Below are positions 19,676 through 30,673 of a stretch of 64,000 nucleotides of DNA, one piece after another. The stretch lies in NCBI GenBank assembly GCA_025059545.1, contig JANXDJ010000001.1:18528-82527 (forward strand), read 5' to 3'. Under the pieces are notes generated by a model that worked only from the letters and a program-made list of their open reading frames with translations, did not search any database and was not told the DNA's origin. How positions within the stretch are numbered: position 1 is the first letter of the stretch; each line of letters starts with the position of its first letter. The translations under genes were made by a program, and so were the position numbers. Source of the DNA: Archaeoglobaceae archaeon (GTDB lineage: Archaea > Halobacteriota > Archaeoglobi > Archaeoglobales > Archaeoglobaceae).

Positions 19676-19755
19676 GCTTGAGAAGTTGTATAAAGGATCT
19701 TAATTAAATAACATTACCGAAAACAATTTTAGACAAAGACACCACTACCTGAGCA

Positions 19756-21255
19756 ATGAGAACTATAAGGATTTTCGATACAACGCTAAGAGACGGAGAA
19801 CAAATGCCGGGAATCTCTCTCCCTCCAGTATATAAAGTCCAGATTGCAAAAGCTCTTGATAGACTCGGAGTAGATGTTATTGAAGCTGGTTTTCCCGCTA
19901 TTTCGAAAGGAGAGTTTGACGCTGTAAAAGAGACTTCATCCCTTGGTCTGAGCTCCGATATTTGTGGACTTGCCAGGATCGTTAAAGAAGACATAGATTC
20001 CGCAATAAAGGCAGAAGTAGATATGGTTCACGTTTTTACACCTACTTCGAAGATCCAGATAGAGCACACTTTAAAACTCGATAGAGAAGAGATCATTAAG
20101 CGATCTGTGGATTGTGTTGAATACGTAAAGGCTCATGGAATAAAATGCATGTTCTCAGCAATGGATGCGACGAGAACGGAGATTGAATATCTAAAGAAAA
20201 TATACAAGGCGGTTGAAGAAGCTAAAGTTGATGTCATAAACATTCCAGACACGGTTGGTGTTGCAACTCCCTTCAAATTCTATGAACTCGTTAAAAAGTT
20301 GAGAGAAGAGTTGAAAGTTTTAATAGATGTTCACTGCCATAACGATTTTGGCTTAGCGGTTGCAAACAGCTACTCCGCTGTGCTCGCTGGAGCTGATGAA
20401 GTTCAAGTAACTGTGAACGGTATAGGTGAAAGAGCTGGCAATGCGAGCCTTGAGCAAGTTGTGATGATCCTACACTCGATCGAAGGGCTTAGGACAAATA
20501 TAAAAACCGAACTTCTTTTTGACACTTCTAAGCTCGTTGAAAGGCTTACAGGGGTAAAAATGCCACCAAATACACCAATCATCGGAGAAAATGCATTTAG
20601 CCATGAGAGTGGAATTCACGCTCACGGAGTCATAAAGGAGTCATCAACTTTCGAGCCAGGAGTGCTCAAGCCCGAGATGGTAGGGCATCGTAGGAGGATC
20701 GTGATAGGAAAGCATGCGGGGAGATTTCAGATAAAGAAGATTCTTGAGGATGCTGGTTATGTAGTTGATGAGGACACCCTGAACAAGATCTTTGAAAAAG
20801 TCAAGGACATGGGAGATCGTGGCAAGAAAGTAACAGACCGAGATCTTTTCACAATAACCGAAATAGTGCTCGGTGAGCTGAAAAGAGAAGAAAAAGTTGT
20901 TTCTGTAGACGAAATCACAGTCATAACGGGAAACAAGATTACTCCTACTGCGGTTATAAACGCAGAAGTTTTGGGGGAGAAAAAAGTCGCATCAGCAATC
21001 GGTGTAGGGCCAGTAGATGCGTCTCTTAAAGCAGTTATGCAATTGGTCGGTGGTGGAGTTCATATTAGGGAATTTAAGCTTGATGCGATAAGCGGAGGTA
21101 GCGATGCCATTGCTGAAGTCTACGTTACAGTTGAAGATGACAAAGGAAACATATTCACATCCCGTGGCGCTGCACAGGACATAGTGATGGCATCCTTCGA
21201 TGCGGTGATAAATGCTGTGAACTATTTATTACTGATGAGGAGAAGAAAATCATGA
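19756..21255 (+). CDS. 2-Isopropylmalate synthase or (R)-citramalate synthase
   Basis: 499 residues, LeuA-like alpha-acetyltransferase family. The catalytic TIM barrel starts FDTTLRDGEQMPG and carries VIEAGFP, the metal-binding HCHNDFGLAVAN, and the HESGIHAHGV block. The C-terminal regulatory LeuA dimer domain (about 385-495) is complete, so end-product feedback is expected. Paralogues for leucine (acetyl-CoA + ketoisovalerate) and isoleucine (acetyl-CoA + pyruvate) are close. Its position beside pycA resembles the A. fulgidus gene generally annotated CimA, as recalled. I cannot separate the two from residues alone. It is coupled to dapF by ATGA. Confidence 0.88.
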   Translation: MRTIRIFDTTLRDGEQMPGISLPPVYKVQIAKALDRLGVDVIEAGFPAISKGEFDAVKETSSLGLSSDICGLARIVKEDIDSAIKAEVDMVHVFTPTSKIQIEHTLKLDREEIIKRSVDCVEYVKAHGIKCMFSAMDATRTEIEYLKKIYKAVEEAKVDVINIPDTVGVATPFKFYELVKKLREELKVLIDVHCHNDFGLAVANSYSAVLAGADEVQVTVNGIGERAGNASLEQVVMILHSIEGLRTNIKTELLFDTSKLVERLTGVKMPPNTPIIGENAFSHESGIHAHGVIKESSTFEPGVLKPEMVGHRRRIVIGKHAGRFQIKKILEDAGYVVDEDTLNKIFEKVKDMGDRGKKVTDRDLFTITEIVLGELKREEKVVSVDEITVITGNKITPTAVINAEVLGEKKVASAIGVGPVDASLKAVMQLVGGGVHIREFKLDAISGGSDAIAEVYVTVEDDKGNIFTSRGAAQDIVMASFDAVINAVNYLLLMRRRKS

Positions 21256-22070
21256 AGTTCATTAAGATGCACGGAAACGGAAATGACTTTGTTCTCATAG
21301 ATGAGTTTCATAAAAATTTAGTCCCTGAAGATAAGAAAGCCAAATTTGCCAAATGGATCTGCAACAGGAACTTTGCAGTCGGTGCGGATGGGGTTATTTT
21401 TGTTCAGTCCTCCAGAATTGCGGACGCAAAATTCCGATTTTTCAATCCCGACGGAAGCGAGGCTAAGATGTGCGGAAATGGAATAAGATGTTTCTCCAGA
21501 TATGTGGTTGAAGAGGGTTATGCTGGCAATAAGCTGAAAGTAGAAACGCTTGCGGGAATTAAAGAGCTTGAAGTAAGGTATAATGGAACTTGGTGGGTAA
21601 AAGTCGATATGGGTAAGCCAGAGTTCGATGCTGAGAAAATTCCCGCTAAAAAGGAGATATGGGGCGATCTTTTTGAGTTTGAAGGTAAAAATTTCAAGCT
21701 TTACGCAGTGAACACGGGCGTTCCACATGTTGTTATCTTCGTCGATGACCTAAATTTTGATATCGTAGGCATTGGTAGAAAGATAAGATTCCTCAAAGTT
21801 TTTCCGGAAGGCACAAACGTGAACTTTGCAAAGTTTGAGGGATCAAAATTCTACGTAAGAACGTATGAAAGAGGTGTAGAAAACGAGACTCTAAGCTGTG
21901 GAACAGGAAGCGTTGCGGTTGTCGCTGTTGCAAAGAGGCTCGGGATTGTAGATAAGGCGGAAGTTATAACGAGAGGTGGAGTTCTAAAAATTGAAATTGG
22001 CAACACCGCATTTATGACAGGTTCAGCCACAAGGGTTTTCGAAGCTGAGCTAATAGAGTATGAAATTTGA
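21252..22070 (+). CDS. dapF: Diaminopimelate epimerase
   Basis: 272 residues. It epimerises LL- to meso-diaminopimelate for lysine synthesis. Both catalytic cysteines are in place: Cys74 in MCGNGIRC and Cys216 in LSCGTGSVA. The N-terminal MHGNGNDFV and the NFAVGADGVI loop are also typical. It overlaps leuA/cimA by four bases, so it is the second gene of that operon. asd, which acts earlier in the pathway, is at 36377. Confidence 0.95.
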   Translation: MKFIKMHGNGNDFVLIDEFHKNLVPEDKKAKFAKWICNRNFAVGADGVIFVQSSRIADAKFRFFNPDGSEAKMCGNGIRCFSRYVVEEGYAGNKLKVETLAGIKELEVRYNGTWWVKVDMGKPEFDAEKIPAKKEIWGDLFEFEGKNFKLYAVNTGVPHVVIFVDDLNFDIVGIGRKIRFLKVFPEGTNVNFAKFEGSKFYVRTYERGVENETLSCGTGSVAVVAVAKRLGIVDKAEVITRGGVLKIEIGNTAFMTGSATRVFEAELIEYEI

Positions 22071-22186
22071 AGATCCGCTTGTTATTTCCGCCAAAAGGTT
22101 GCAAGAGCGTTTCAATGAAAAGCACTTAGGGAGTCGGCGCAATTTATATATAACATAACTTCACAGAAATTAAAGGTTGAGATCTA

Positions 22187-23701
22187 ATGACAAACTTGAT
22201 CTACAAAACCCAATCTCTCTGTCCTGAATGCTTAAAAATAGTGGAAGCGGAGGTTTATGAAGAAGATAACAGAGTAATGATCAAGAAAAGCTGCTCTGAG
22301 CATGGAGAATTTAATGATGTTTACTGGGAAGATGCCACATTTTTCAAAAAAGCAATGAAATTCGCTTCAGATGGAAAAAAGGTTGAACCAATAGCAGAAT
22401 ACAGAGATTGTCCATTTAGCTGTGGAATTTGCGACAATCACAAAACTCATCCCACTCTTCTTAATATTGCGATAACAAACAGGTGCGACTTTGCATGTTG
22501 GTATTGTTTCTTCTATGCAGAACGCTCAGGATACGTTTTTGAGCCATCAATAGACCAGATAAGAAATATGGTAAGAGTTGCAAAGACTCTAAAGCCTATT
22601 GGATGTAACGGAGTTCAGCTAACAGGCGGAGAACCAGCTCTGAGAGAAGATTTGATAGAGATCATTAGAGCGGTGAAGAATGAGGGGATAAAGCATGTTC
22701 AGTTGAACACGAATGGTATAAGGCTTGCATATGACTCAAACTTCGCTTATGAAGTTAAAAAAGCTGGAGTTGATGTTGTATACCTTTCATTCGACGGTTT
22801 GGATGAGAGAACGAACCCAAAAAATATTAGAGAGATACCGAAAATATTTGAAAATTGCAGAAACTCTGAACTCGATCTCGTTCTCGTTCCAACTATAATA
22901 AAGGGAATCAATGAACACCAACTCGGAGACATGATAAGATTTGCCGCCAGAAACATAGATCTCGTTCGCTCCATTAGCATTCAGCCCGTGAGCTTTGTAG
23001 GAAAAATGTCGAACAAAGATCTGAAGAAATATAGGATAACAATTCCGGGATGCATCAAAGCAATAGAAGAGCAAACTAATGGAGAGATTTCTTGTGAAGA
23101 TTTTTATCCTATGTCGAGCTCTTTAGCCATAACGAGCTTCGTGGAAGCTTTGACTGGCGTGCCACAGTATACATTCACACCTCACTTCGCATGCGGTGTT
23201 GTGACTACGATCTTCAGAGACGGAGAGAGGCTAATTCCAATAACGAGGTTTATAGATGCAGAAGGATTGCTCGAATACATGTTAGAGAGGGCAGAAGTGA
23301 TCAAAAAGAGCAAATTTAAGAAGGTTAGAATCTTCAAGAGTTTCTGGGATTTGAGAAGATTTTTTGACCTTTCTAAGGCTCCTAAAAGCTTTGATGTCTC
23401 TAAGCTTCTTTTCAAAGTCCTCGTAGAGCACAGCTATTTCGCTCTCTATGAATGGCATAGAAAATCTATTCTCTTAGCGATGATGCATTTCCAAGATCTC
23501 TACAATTACGATCTTGCAAGGGTGCAGAGGTGCATCATACACTACGGCACTCCCGACGGCAGAATAATACCGTTCTGCACATACAACGTGCTACCTGAGA
23601 TCTACAGAGACAAAATACAAAGAGAGTTTGGAGTTCCGCTTGAAGAGTGGAGAAAACAGCACGGCTTAGAAGAGAAGACTTTAAAAATTTTAAGTAAGTA
23701 A
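22187..23701 (+). CDS. tes: Radical SAM tetraether lipid synthase (Tes)
   Basis: 504 residues. Homologue of the MJ0619/MA_1486 family, shown to join two archaeol phytanyl tails into biphytanyl chains of GDGT membrane lipids; MJ0619 was earlier linked to a pterin methylation. The radical SAM cluster is C100-x3-C104-x2-C107 (CDFACWYC). It is preceded by a cysteine-rich N-terminus (CPEC 12-15, C36, CPFSCGIC 75-82) that can bind further metal or FeS sites. TGGEPALRED is the SAM loop. Further cysteines lie in the C-terminal half. TATA at about 22139-22152 and AAGGTTGAG ribosome site precede the ATG. It is apparently monocistronic. Confidence 0.88.
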   Translation: MTNLIYKTQSLCPECLKIVEAEVYEEDNRVMIKKSCSEHGEFNDVYWEDATFFKKAMKFASDGKKVEPIAEYRDCPFSCGICDNHKTHPTLLNIAITNRCDFACWYCFFYAERSGYVFEPSIDQIRNMVRVAKTLKPIGCNGVQLTGGEPALREDLIEIIRAVKNEGIKHVQLNTNGIRLAYDSNFAYEVKKAGVDVVYLSFDGLDERTNPKNIREIPKIFENCRNSELDLVLVPTIIKGINEHQLGDMIRFAARNIDLVRSISIQPVSFVGKMSNKDLKKYRITIPGCIKAIEEQTNGEISCEDFYPMSSSLAITSFVEALTGVPQYTFTPHFACGVVTTIFRDGERLIPITRFIDAEGLLEYMLERAEVIKKSKFKKVRIFKSFWDLRRFFDLSKAPKSFDVSKLLFKVLVEHSYFALYEWHRKSILLAMMHFQDLYNYDLARVQRCIIHYGTPDGRIIPFCTYNVLPEIYRDKIQREFGVPLEEWRKQHGLEEKTLKILSK

Positions 23702-23737
23702 AGAAATCTTTATTACACATTCAACTAACTTGAAATA

Positions 23738-24697
23738 GTGAGATTTGGCTTGCTGATTGTAATTAACCTCATCGTATTCTTGCTCTCCTTAACCTTAGGT
23801 AGTTCTCACTATGGTTTCGAAGAGTTTTTGCAAGTAATTCGAGGCACAGCAGATGAAACTGCCAATGCAATAATATTGGATTACCGATTGCCAAGAATTT
23901 TACTTGCAATGATCGTTGGAGCGTCTCTTTCAGCTTCTGGATGCTCTCTTCAGGCTTTGTTTAGAAACCCCCTTGCAGAACCTTACGTTCTTGGAATTGC
24001 AAGTGGTGCAAGCCTTGGAGCAATTCTTTAGATTATTTTTGGGTTCAACATCTCCGGTAGGATTATTTTCGCTTTTGTTTTCGCAATTCTCACAGCATAC
24101 TCTGTATTCCTAATCGGAAATACAAAGAAATTCAGAGATCAACGCTATGCAATCTTGCTCGCTGGAATTGCAATAGCTTCTTTTCTCTCAGGAATTAACT
24201 CGCTACTAATCTATCTACACTCACAAAGCTTGCATCAGGTTATATTCTGGCTTATGGGTAGCTTTTCAAATCCCCAGTGGGAGGAAATTTATTTCTGCAT
24301 TCCATTTCTGGTCTTAGGGATAGCATTTCTCCTTGCTACCTCATGGAATCTTAATGCTCTGCTTTTGGGCGACGAACATGCAAGAGCGGTTGGAATAAAT
24401 GTTGGTAGATACAGGGCAGAACTTATAGTATTTACTTCCCTGCTAACATCAACAGCGGTTGCTGTGAGCGGAGTTATCGGTTTTGTTGGAATAATAATAC
24501 CACACACAGTCAGGATTTTGATATGAGAAGAGCACAGACAGCTATTGCCATCAACAATACTTCTCGCAACCGCTTTTATGCCATTCGTAGACATATTTGC
24601 AAGAATTTCATCAAATGGAGAAATTCCAGTGGGAGCTATTACTGCGATGCTTGGTGGACCTTTTTTCTTGTATTTGCTTATGAGAAGAGGCTTATGA
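23738..24697 (+). pseudogene. btuC: Cobamide ABC transporter permease (BtuC/FecCD), two in-frame stops
   Basis: One continuous frame of 320 codons encodes a full-length BtuC-like permease. NPLAEPYVLGIASGASLGA, the GVIGFVGIIIPHTVR motif and a complete C-terminal GEIPVGAITAMLGGPFF block are all in the same frame. It is interrupted by TAG at codon 98 (24029-24031), inside a membrane helix, and TGA at codon 263 (24524-24526), where Gly is usual (RILI-stop-EEHRQLLPS). No frameshift is present. Each stop is one or two substitutions from the expected sense codon. GTG 23738 follows a TATA-like tctttattac. Likely inactive in this strain. Confidence 0.85.
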
Positions 24698-25886
24698 TGT
24701 TGAAGATCGAGAGTTTGAGTGTAAAACTGGGAAGTTCTGAAGTTCTCAGAGATGTAACGATAGAAGCAAAAAAAGGAGATTTCATCGCTCTTCTTGGACC
24801 AAACGGGAGTGGAAAGTCCACACTACTGCGAAGTATTTTTGGAGTTGTCAAACCACTGAAAGGGATTGTTTTTTCGATGGAAAAGAATATGAAATGGGAT
24901 ATTTGCCACAAGATAGTGCCGATACAAACCTAAAGGCAATAGAAGTGGTTCTTCTTGGTAGATTGCCTTATTTGGGTAGAATAAAGATTCCAAAGGAAAA
25001 AGATTATGAGATTGCAATGAGAGCTCTCAGAGATGTAGGAGCTGAAAGCTTATTGGAAAGGAAATTTTCAGAATTGAGCGGTGGAGAGAAACAGAAGGTT
25101 CTTCTGGCAAGACTGTTCGCACAAGAACCAAAGATTCTCTTGCTCGATGAGCCTACCGCACATTTGGATATCTCATCACAACTTGAGATTATGGGAATCC
25201 TAAAAGAGCTTTCAAAGGATAGAATAGCCATAGTAGCCTTACACGACATAAATCTCGCCTTATTCTTTGCAAATCGCATCTTCATGATAAAGGATGGAAG
25301 GATAGTATACGCGGGAAATCCCTGGGAGGTTGTAAATGAGGATAGCATAAGAGATATTTTTGAAGTTGAAGTCATAGTAAGGAGGCATGGACAGATTTAT
25401 GTGATTCCAAAAATAAAGTCAAGTAGAAACGGTAAAAGAGTGCACGTGATCTGCGGAGGGGGAAGTGGAAGAGAAATCATATATTTGCTCAACAATGCTG
25501 GCTTCAAAGTTTCCGCTGGTGTGCTTAACGCACTTGATTTTGACTGGGAAACTATTTTGGAACTCGGAGGAGAGATAGTAGATGCACCTCCTTTCTCAGA
25601 GATAAGTGATGAAGCTTTTCAGAGAAATCTGGAGATAATAAAACGAGTAGAAGCGGTTTTGCTGGCAAATATAAGCTTTGGTATGGGAAATTTAAAAAAT
25701 TTGCTTTCTGCAAAGTTTGCCTGCGAAATGGGAAAGCTGATCGTGGTTGATAGAACAGAATTCAAAAAAAGAAACTTTGCTGGTGAAGAAGCGGAAAAGA
25801 TTTACTCAGAAATTCTAAAAAAGGCGATTGTTGTAAAAAGTGAGGAGGGTGTCCTGAATGCCATACAACAATTACTATCTCGATGA
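24694..25886 (+). pseudogene. btuD: Cobamide ABC transporter ATPase (BtuD), single-base frameshift
   Basis: ATGATG at 24694 overlaps the permease stop (ATGA coupling). The first part holds Walker A LLGPNGSGKST. The frame is lost in a run of six T at 24869-24874. One extra T would restore ...GIVFFDGKEYEMGYLPQDS... and then the signature LSGGEKQKV, Walker B ILLLDEP and the H-loop. A roughly 130-residue C-terminal domain (HVICGGGSGREI...), seen in archaeal BtuD-type proteins, follows. A sequencing error, transcriptional slippage or -1 frameshifting could also explain it. With two stops in the permease, decay is simplest. Confidence 0.8.
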
Positions 25887-26424
25887 AAATACTCTAATAG
25901 TCCGTGGGAATTTCTTTGGAGTTAGCACTGGACTTCTTGGTGGATGGAAAAAGGTTCAGAGTGCCTTCAATCACAGAGTCCGCTCTGAATTTTACAAAAT
26001 GGATCCTGTTGACTATTTGAAGCTAATAGCGAATAGTTATTATCTAAAAAGCTATTTCGGTCTTCTAACAGCGGTTCCGATGGATAAGCTAAGCATAAGA
26101 AGCCATGGCAGTGTTACCGCATTCGTAACCGCAGGAGTTGACAATCCGAATGAGATGACTATAAACGTGATTCTAATTCTTGAAGCAAGAGTTAATAGAT
26201 CGGGATTGTTGAATGCAATAATTAATGTGACGGAAGCGAAAAGTAAAGCGCTCTTTGATCTCAGTTATAGATTCACAGGCACAAATACCGATGCTGTTGT
26301 TGTTCTAAGCACGATGAATGGAAAATACGAGAAATACACGGGTCCAGCGACAGATTTGGGGCGGAGTATTTGGAAATGCGTTTCCGAAGGTGTAAAGGAG
26401 AGTCTTGAAAAGTGGAAGATTTAG
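25858..26424 (+). CDS. cbiZ: Adenosylcobinamide amidohydrolase CbiZ
   Basis: 188 residues, intact. CbiZ removes the aminopropanol side chain from adenosylcobinamide to give adenosylcobyric acid, an archaeal route of cobamide salvage. Family-typical segments are the AVPMDKLSI region, AFVTAGVDNPNEM and a late TGTNTDAVVV loop. The ATG lies inside the end of btuD (29-base overlap), so it is the third gene of the importer operon. Because the transporter genes upstream are broken, it may be expressed poorly or be dispensable. It ends in TAG, showing TAG is used as an ordinary stop here. Confidence 0.88.
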   Translation: MPYNNYYLDENTLIVRGNFFGVSTGLLGGWKKVQSAFNHRVRSEFYKMDPVDYLKLIANSYYLKSYFGLLTAVPMDKLSIRSHGSVTAFVTAGVDNPNEMTINVILILEARVNRSGLLNAIINVTEAKSKALFDLSYRFTGTNTDAVVVLSTMNGKYEKYTGPATDLGRSIWKCVSEGVKESLEKWKI

Positions 26425-26433
26425 TTCAAAAAT

Positions 26434-27453
26434 TTAAGCTTTGTATCCTGGAGTGATCTTAATTAGGCTTTGGAACCAATCAGAGCTCATAATCTCTCTT
26501 AGGCGTTCAATAGCCATTGATTTCCTTTTCTTCAGTGCAAAGCATTCATAAGACTCCCAAGCTAAATGGAGAAATCTTAAACTGTATTTTTCAGCAAAGT
26601 ACCTCACCAAAACCCCAACGTCGAAATTGGATTCTGAAATCTGCTTAGCAATCTCTTCGTGTGTATAGAATTCTGTTTCGTATCCACAAATATTTTCTTT
26701 GTCTAATTTCAGCTTTTCTGAATATTCTCCAAGGACCTGATCAAAGATCTGTCTCGTTCCAGAACCTCTGTTCCTGTTCGCAACTCTTAGATTTCCACTA
26801 AGGACTTCAACGATCAATTCATCAATACTTCTGAATTTCAGGTCTCTTCTGTAAGCGATCACGAGCTCTCGCTTTAAGGCTCCGATTTTCTCAACTTTAT
26901 CTCTAAGCCAGAATTTTTCGATAAAGCTGGTATTATAAGTACCAGTCTCGGGATCATAAAGATGTAGGCAAGCTATATCAGCTTCGCCGAGTGTTAGCAT
27001 TGCTAACGCCATGCCAGAACCTACACAAAGGCTTCTAACGCTGAAATCTTCACCCAATCTTTCAATGACTATGGAAAAAATCGGATCGTGACTATGTGCT
27101 ATCACGATCTCTGGTTTTTCCACAATCCTTTGTTTTCCAATCAAACCAAGTTCTTCAAGCCTTTCAATAGCTTTTTCATAAGCTTCAAGCAGCCTTTTTC
27201 CAAATTCAGTCAATTCTGCTTTTCCCCCCTCTTTACCTCCTTTTTTAGCTTCAACGATCTTTCTTCCAGATAAGCGTTCAATCTTGCTTATCGTATTCCA
27301 AAGTCTCGAATATGGGATTCCAAGAGCCTTAGATGCTGAAATTAACGACCTATTTTCATTCAAAGCTCTCAATAAGTTTGCCACTTTACAATCGACTATC
27401 TTCTCGCCTCCGTATTCTACTAAAGCCTCGTAGCAAACTGTGATCTCTTCCAT
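26434..27453 (-). CDS. ModE-like regulator fused to a periplasmic-binding-like domain
   Basis: 339 residues. The N-terminal ModE/LysR-type winged helix (about 15-105; SASKALGIPYSRLWNTISKIE) is joined to a PBP-like domain (about 115-335; IVIAHSHDPIF, GSGMALAMLTLGEADIACLHL, NRNRGSGTRQIFDQ). The architecture suggests a one-component sensor of oxyanion or cofactor. It diverges from wtpABC with a palindrome between them, so it most likely represses tungstate/molybdate uptake when the ligand is plentiful. Ligand identity is inference. TATA-like gagtttaaaag lies about 17-27 bases upstream. Confidence 0.85.
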   Translation of the reverse strand: MEEITVCYEALVEYGGEKIVDCKVANLLRALNENRSLISASKALGIPYSRLWNTISKIERLSGRKIVEAKKGGKEGGKAELTEFGKRLLEAYEKAIERLEELGLIGKQRIVEKPEIVIAHSHDPIFSIVIERLGEDFSVRSLCVGSGMALAMLTLGEADIACLHLYDPETGTYNTSFIEKFWLRDKVEKIGALKRELVIAYRRDLKFRSIDELIVEVLSGNLRVANRNRGSGTRQIFDQVLGEYSEKLKLDKENICGYETEFYTHEEIAKQISESNFDVGVLVRYFAEKYSLRFLHLAWESYECFALKKRKSMAIERLREIMSSDWFQSLIKITPGYKA

Positions 27454-27460
27454 GAATTAA

Positions 27461-29227
<1,767 letters not shown>

Positions 29228-29241
<14 letters not shown>

Positions 29242-30265
29242 AAATCTTTCGAAAAGCTGGAAAGATTTCAGACTGGAGGAATTGAGCTTTGAAGTAAGAA
29301 AAGGAGAGTATTTCATACTACTTGGTCCAAGTGGTTCTGGAAAAACTTTGCTCCTTGAGACGATAGCTGGAATATTTAAACCTGAAAAAGGGAGAATTTT
29401 GCTTGAAGACAAAGAAATAACTTTGCTACCACCCGAAAAAAGAGAGATAGCATACATTCCGCAGAACTATGGTCTTTTTCCCCATTTGAGTGTCTACGAG
29501 AACATAGCCTATGGACTTAAGTTAAGGAAGCACACCAAAGAGGAGATAAAAAAAGGAATTGAGAAAATCGCGGAAACACTTGAAATCGAACATTTGCTTG
29601 AAAAAAATGTAAAAAAGTTGAGCGGTGGGGAACAGCAGAGAGTTGCGATTGCAAGAGCTTTAGTGGTTAAACCCAAGCTTCTTCTGCTCGATGAGCCTTT
29701 TTCAAGTGTAGATCTAAACTTGAGAGCTAAGCTTATGAAAGAGATGAAGAAATGGAGAAAAGAGCTTGAGTTCACTGCAATTCACGTAACGCATTCCTTT
29801 GAGGAAGCACTTGTTTTAGGAGATCGTGTTGGAATACTCTTAAACGGAAAATTGGTTCAGTCAGGAGAAATAAGGGAAGTTTTTTCCAAGCCGAAAAACG
29901 AGAGGGTTGCGAAGTTTTTAGGACATGAAAACATATTCGAGGGTGAGGCTGAAGGAGAAATGCTAAAAGTAAATGGGATAAAAATAGAGATCCCACATAG
30001 AGCCTATGGAAGGCTGAGAGTGATAATCCCACCAGAAAGCATTCTAATTTCAAAAGAGAGTTTTATTAGTTCGGCGAGAAACAAATTTAAGGCAGTGGTT
30101 CAAAGTTTCGAAGATTTAGGAGCGATTGTAAAGCTTAAGCTATCTCTTGATGGGTTAAACTTGACTGCTTACCTAACAAAGGCTTCTTTTATAGAAATGG
30201 GAATTTCTGAAGGTGAAGAGGTTTTTATCAGCTTCAAAGCCAGTGCTATCCACGTTTTCGAGTAA
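29228..30265 (+). CDS. wtpC: Tungstate/molybdate ABC transporter ATP-binding protein WtpC
   Basis: 345 residues from ATG 29228 (an upstream TTG at 29222 adds two residues). The ABC domain has Walker [11 protein letters not shown], the Q-loop [10 protein letters not shown], signature [15 protein letters not shown], Walker [13 protein letters not shown] and the switch His in [11 protein letters not shown]. The C-terminal region (about 235-345) is a MOP/TOBE-type beta domain, which in ModC/WtpC proteins binds the oxyanion and causes trans-inhibition. It overlaps wtpB by 14 bases and is the last gene of the operon. Confidence 0.92.
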
Positions 30266-30268
30266 AAT

Positions 30269-30673
30269 TCATTTTTTAATCAGCTTAAAAATGAAATCCA
30301 TGAGATCGTCGAAGTTTCCTTTATACCTAAATAAGACATTTTTGTAATCTCCATCATCGAGAGCAATCTTTGGATAGCTCTCCTTTGAGAATCCCTCCGT
30401 TAAGATTAAATCGTAGCCTTTGAAGAATTCTAAAATTCTTTTGAGATCACCATTCCGTTGCATTATAGCTATCTTACTATCCGAAACTATCGCCACATCT
30501 GCACCAGCCTTAAAAACTCTATCCGAGTCCTTTCCCTCTGCATCAAGCTCGAAACCCTTATGAGCGTGTTTCACAACCGCAACACGATAGCCTTTCTCGA
30601 TTAGCAAAGGGACAAGTTTCTCTATTAGCGTCGTTTTGCCTGTGTTTGACTTTCCTACAATGCTCAGAATCAT
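30269..30673 (-). CDS. mobB: Molybdopterin-guanine dinucleotide biosynthesis protein MobB
   Basis: 134 residues, a short MobB. It is a P-loop GTPase that assists MobA in attaching GMP to molybdo- or tungstopterin. Walker A is GKSNTGKTTL; AVVKHAHKG and the TEGFSKESYPKI segment are family signatures. It overlaps ubiD by ATGA. It is convergent with wtpC, placing cofactor maturation beside metal uptake. Confidence 0.9.
   Translation of the reverse strand: MILSIVGKSNTGKTTLIEKLVPLLIEKGYRVAVVKHAHKGFELDAEGKDSDRVFKAGADVAIVSDSKIAIMQRNGDLKRILEFFKGYDLILTEGFSKESYPKIALDDGDYKNVLFRYKGNFDDLMDFIFKLIKK

Noticed and set aside
24029..24526. Recoding of TAG as pyrrolysine or TGA as selenocysteine in the permease
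   Set aside because: Two different stops in a transporter helix and a Gly position are not sites of functional recoding, and TAG ends cbiZ as an ordinary stop. Mutation is simpler.
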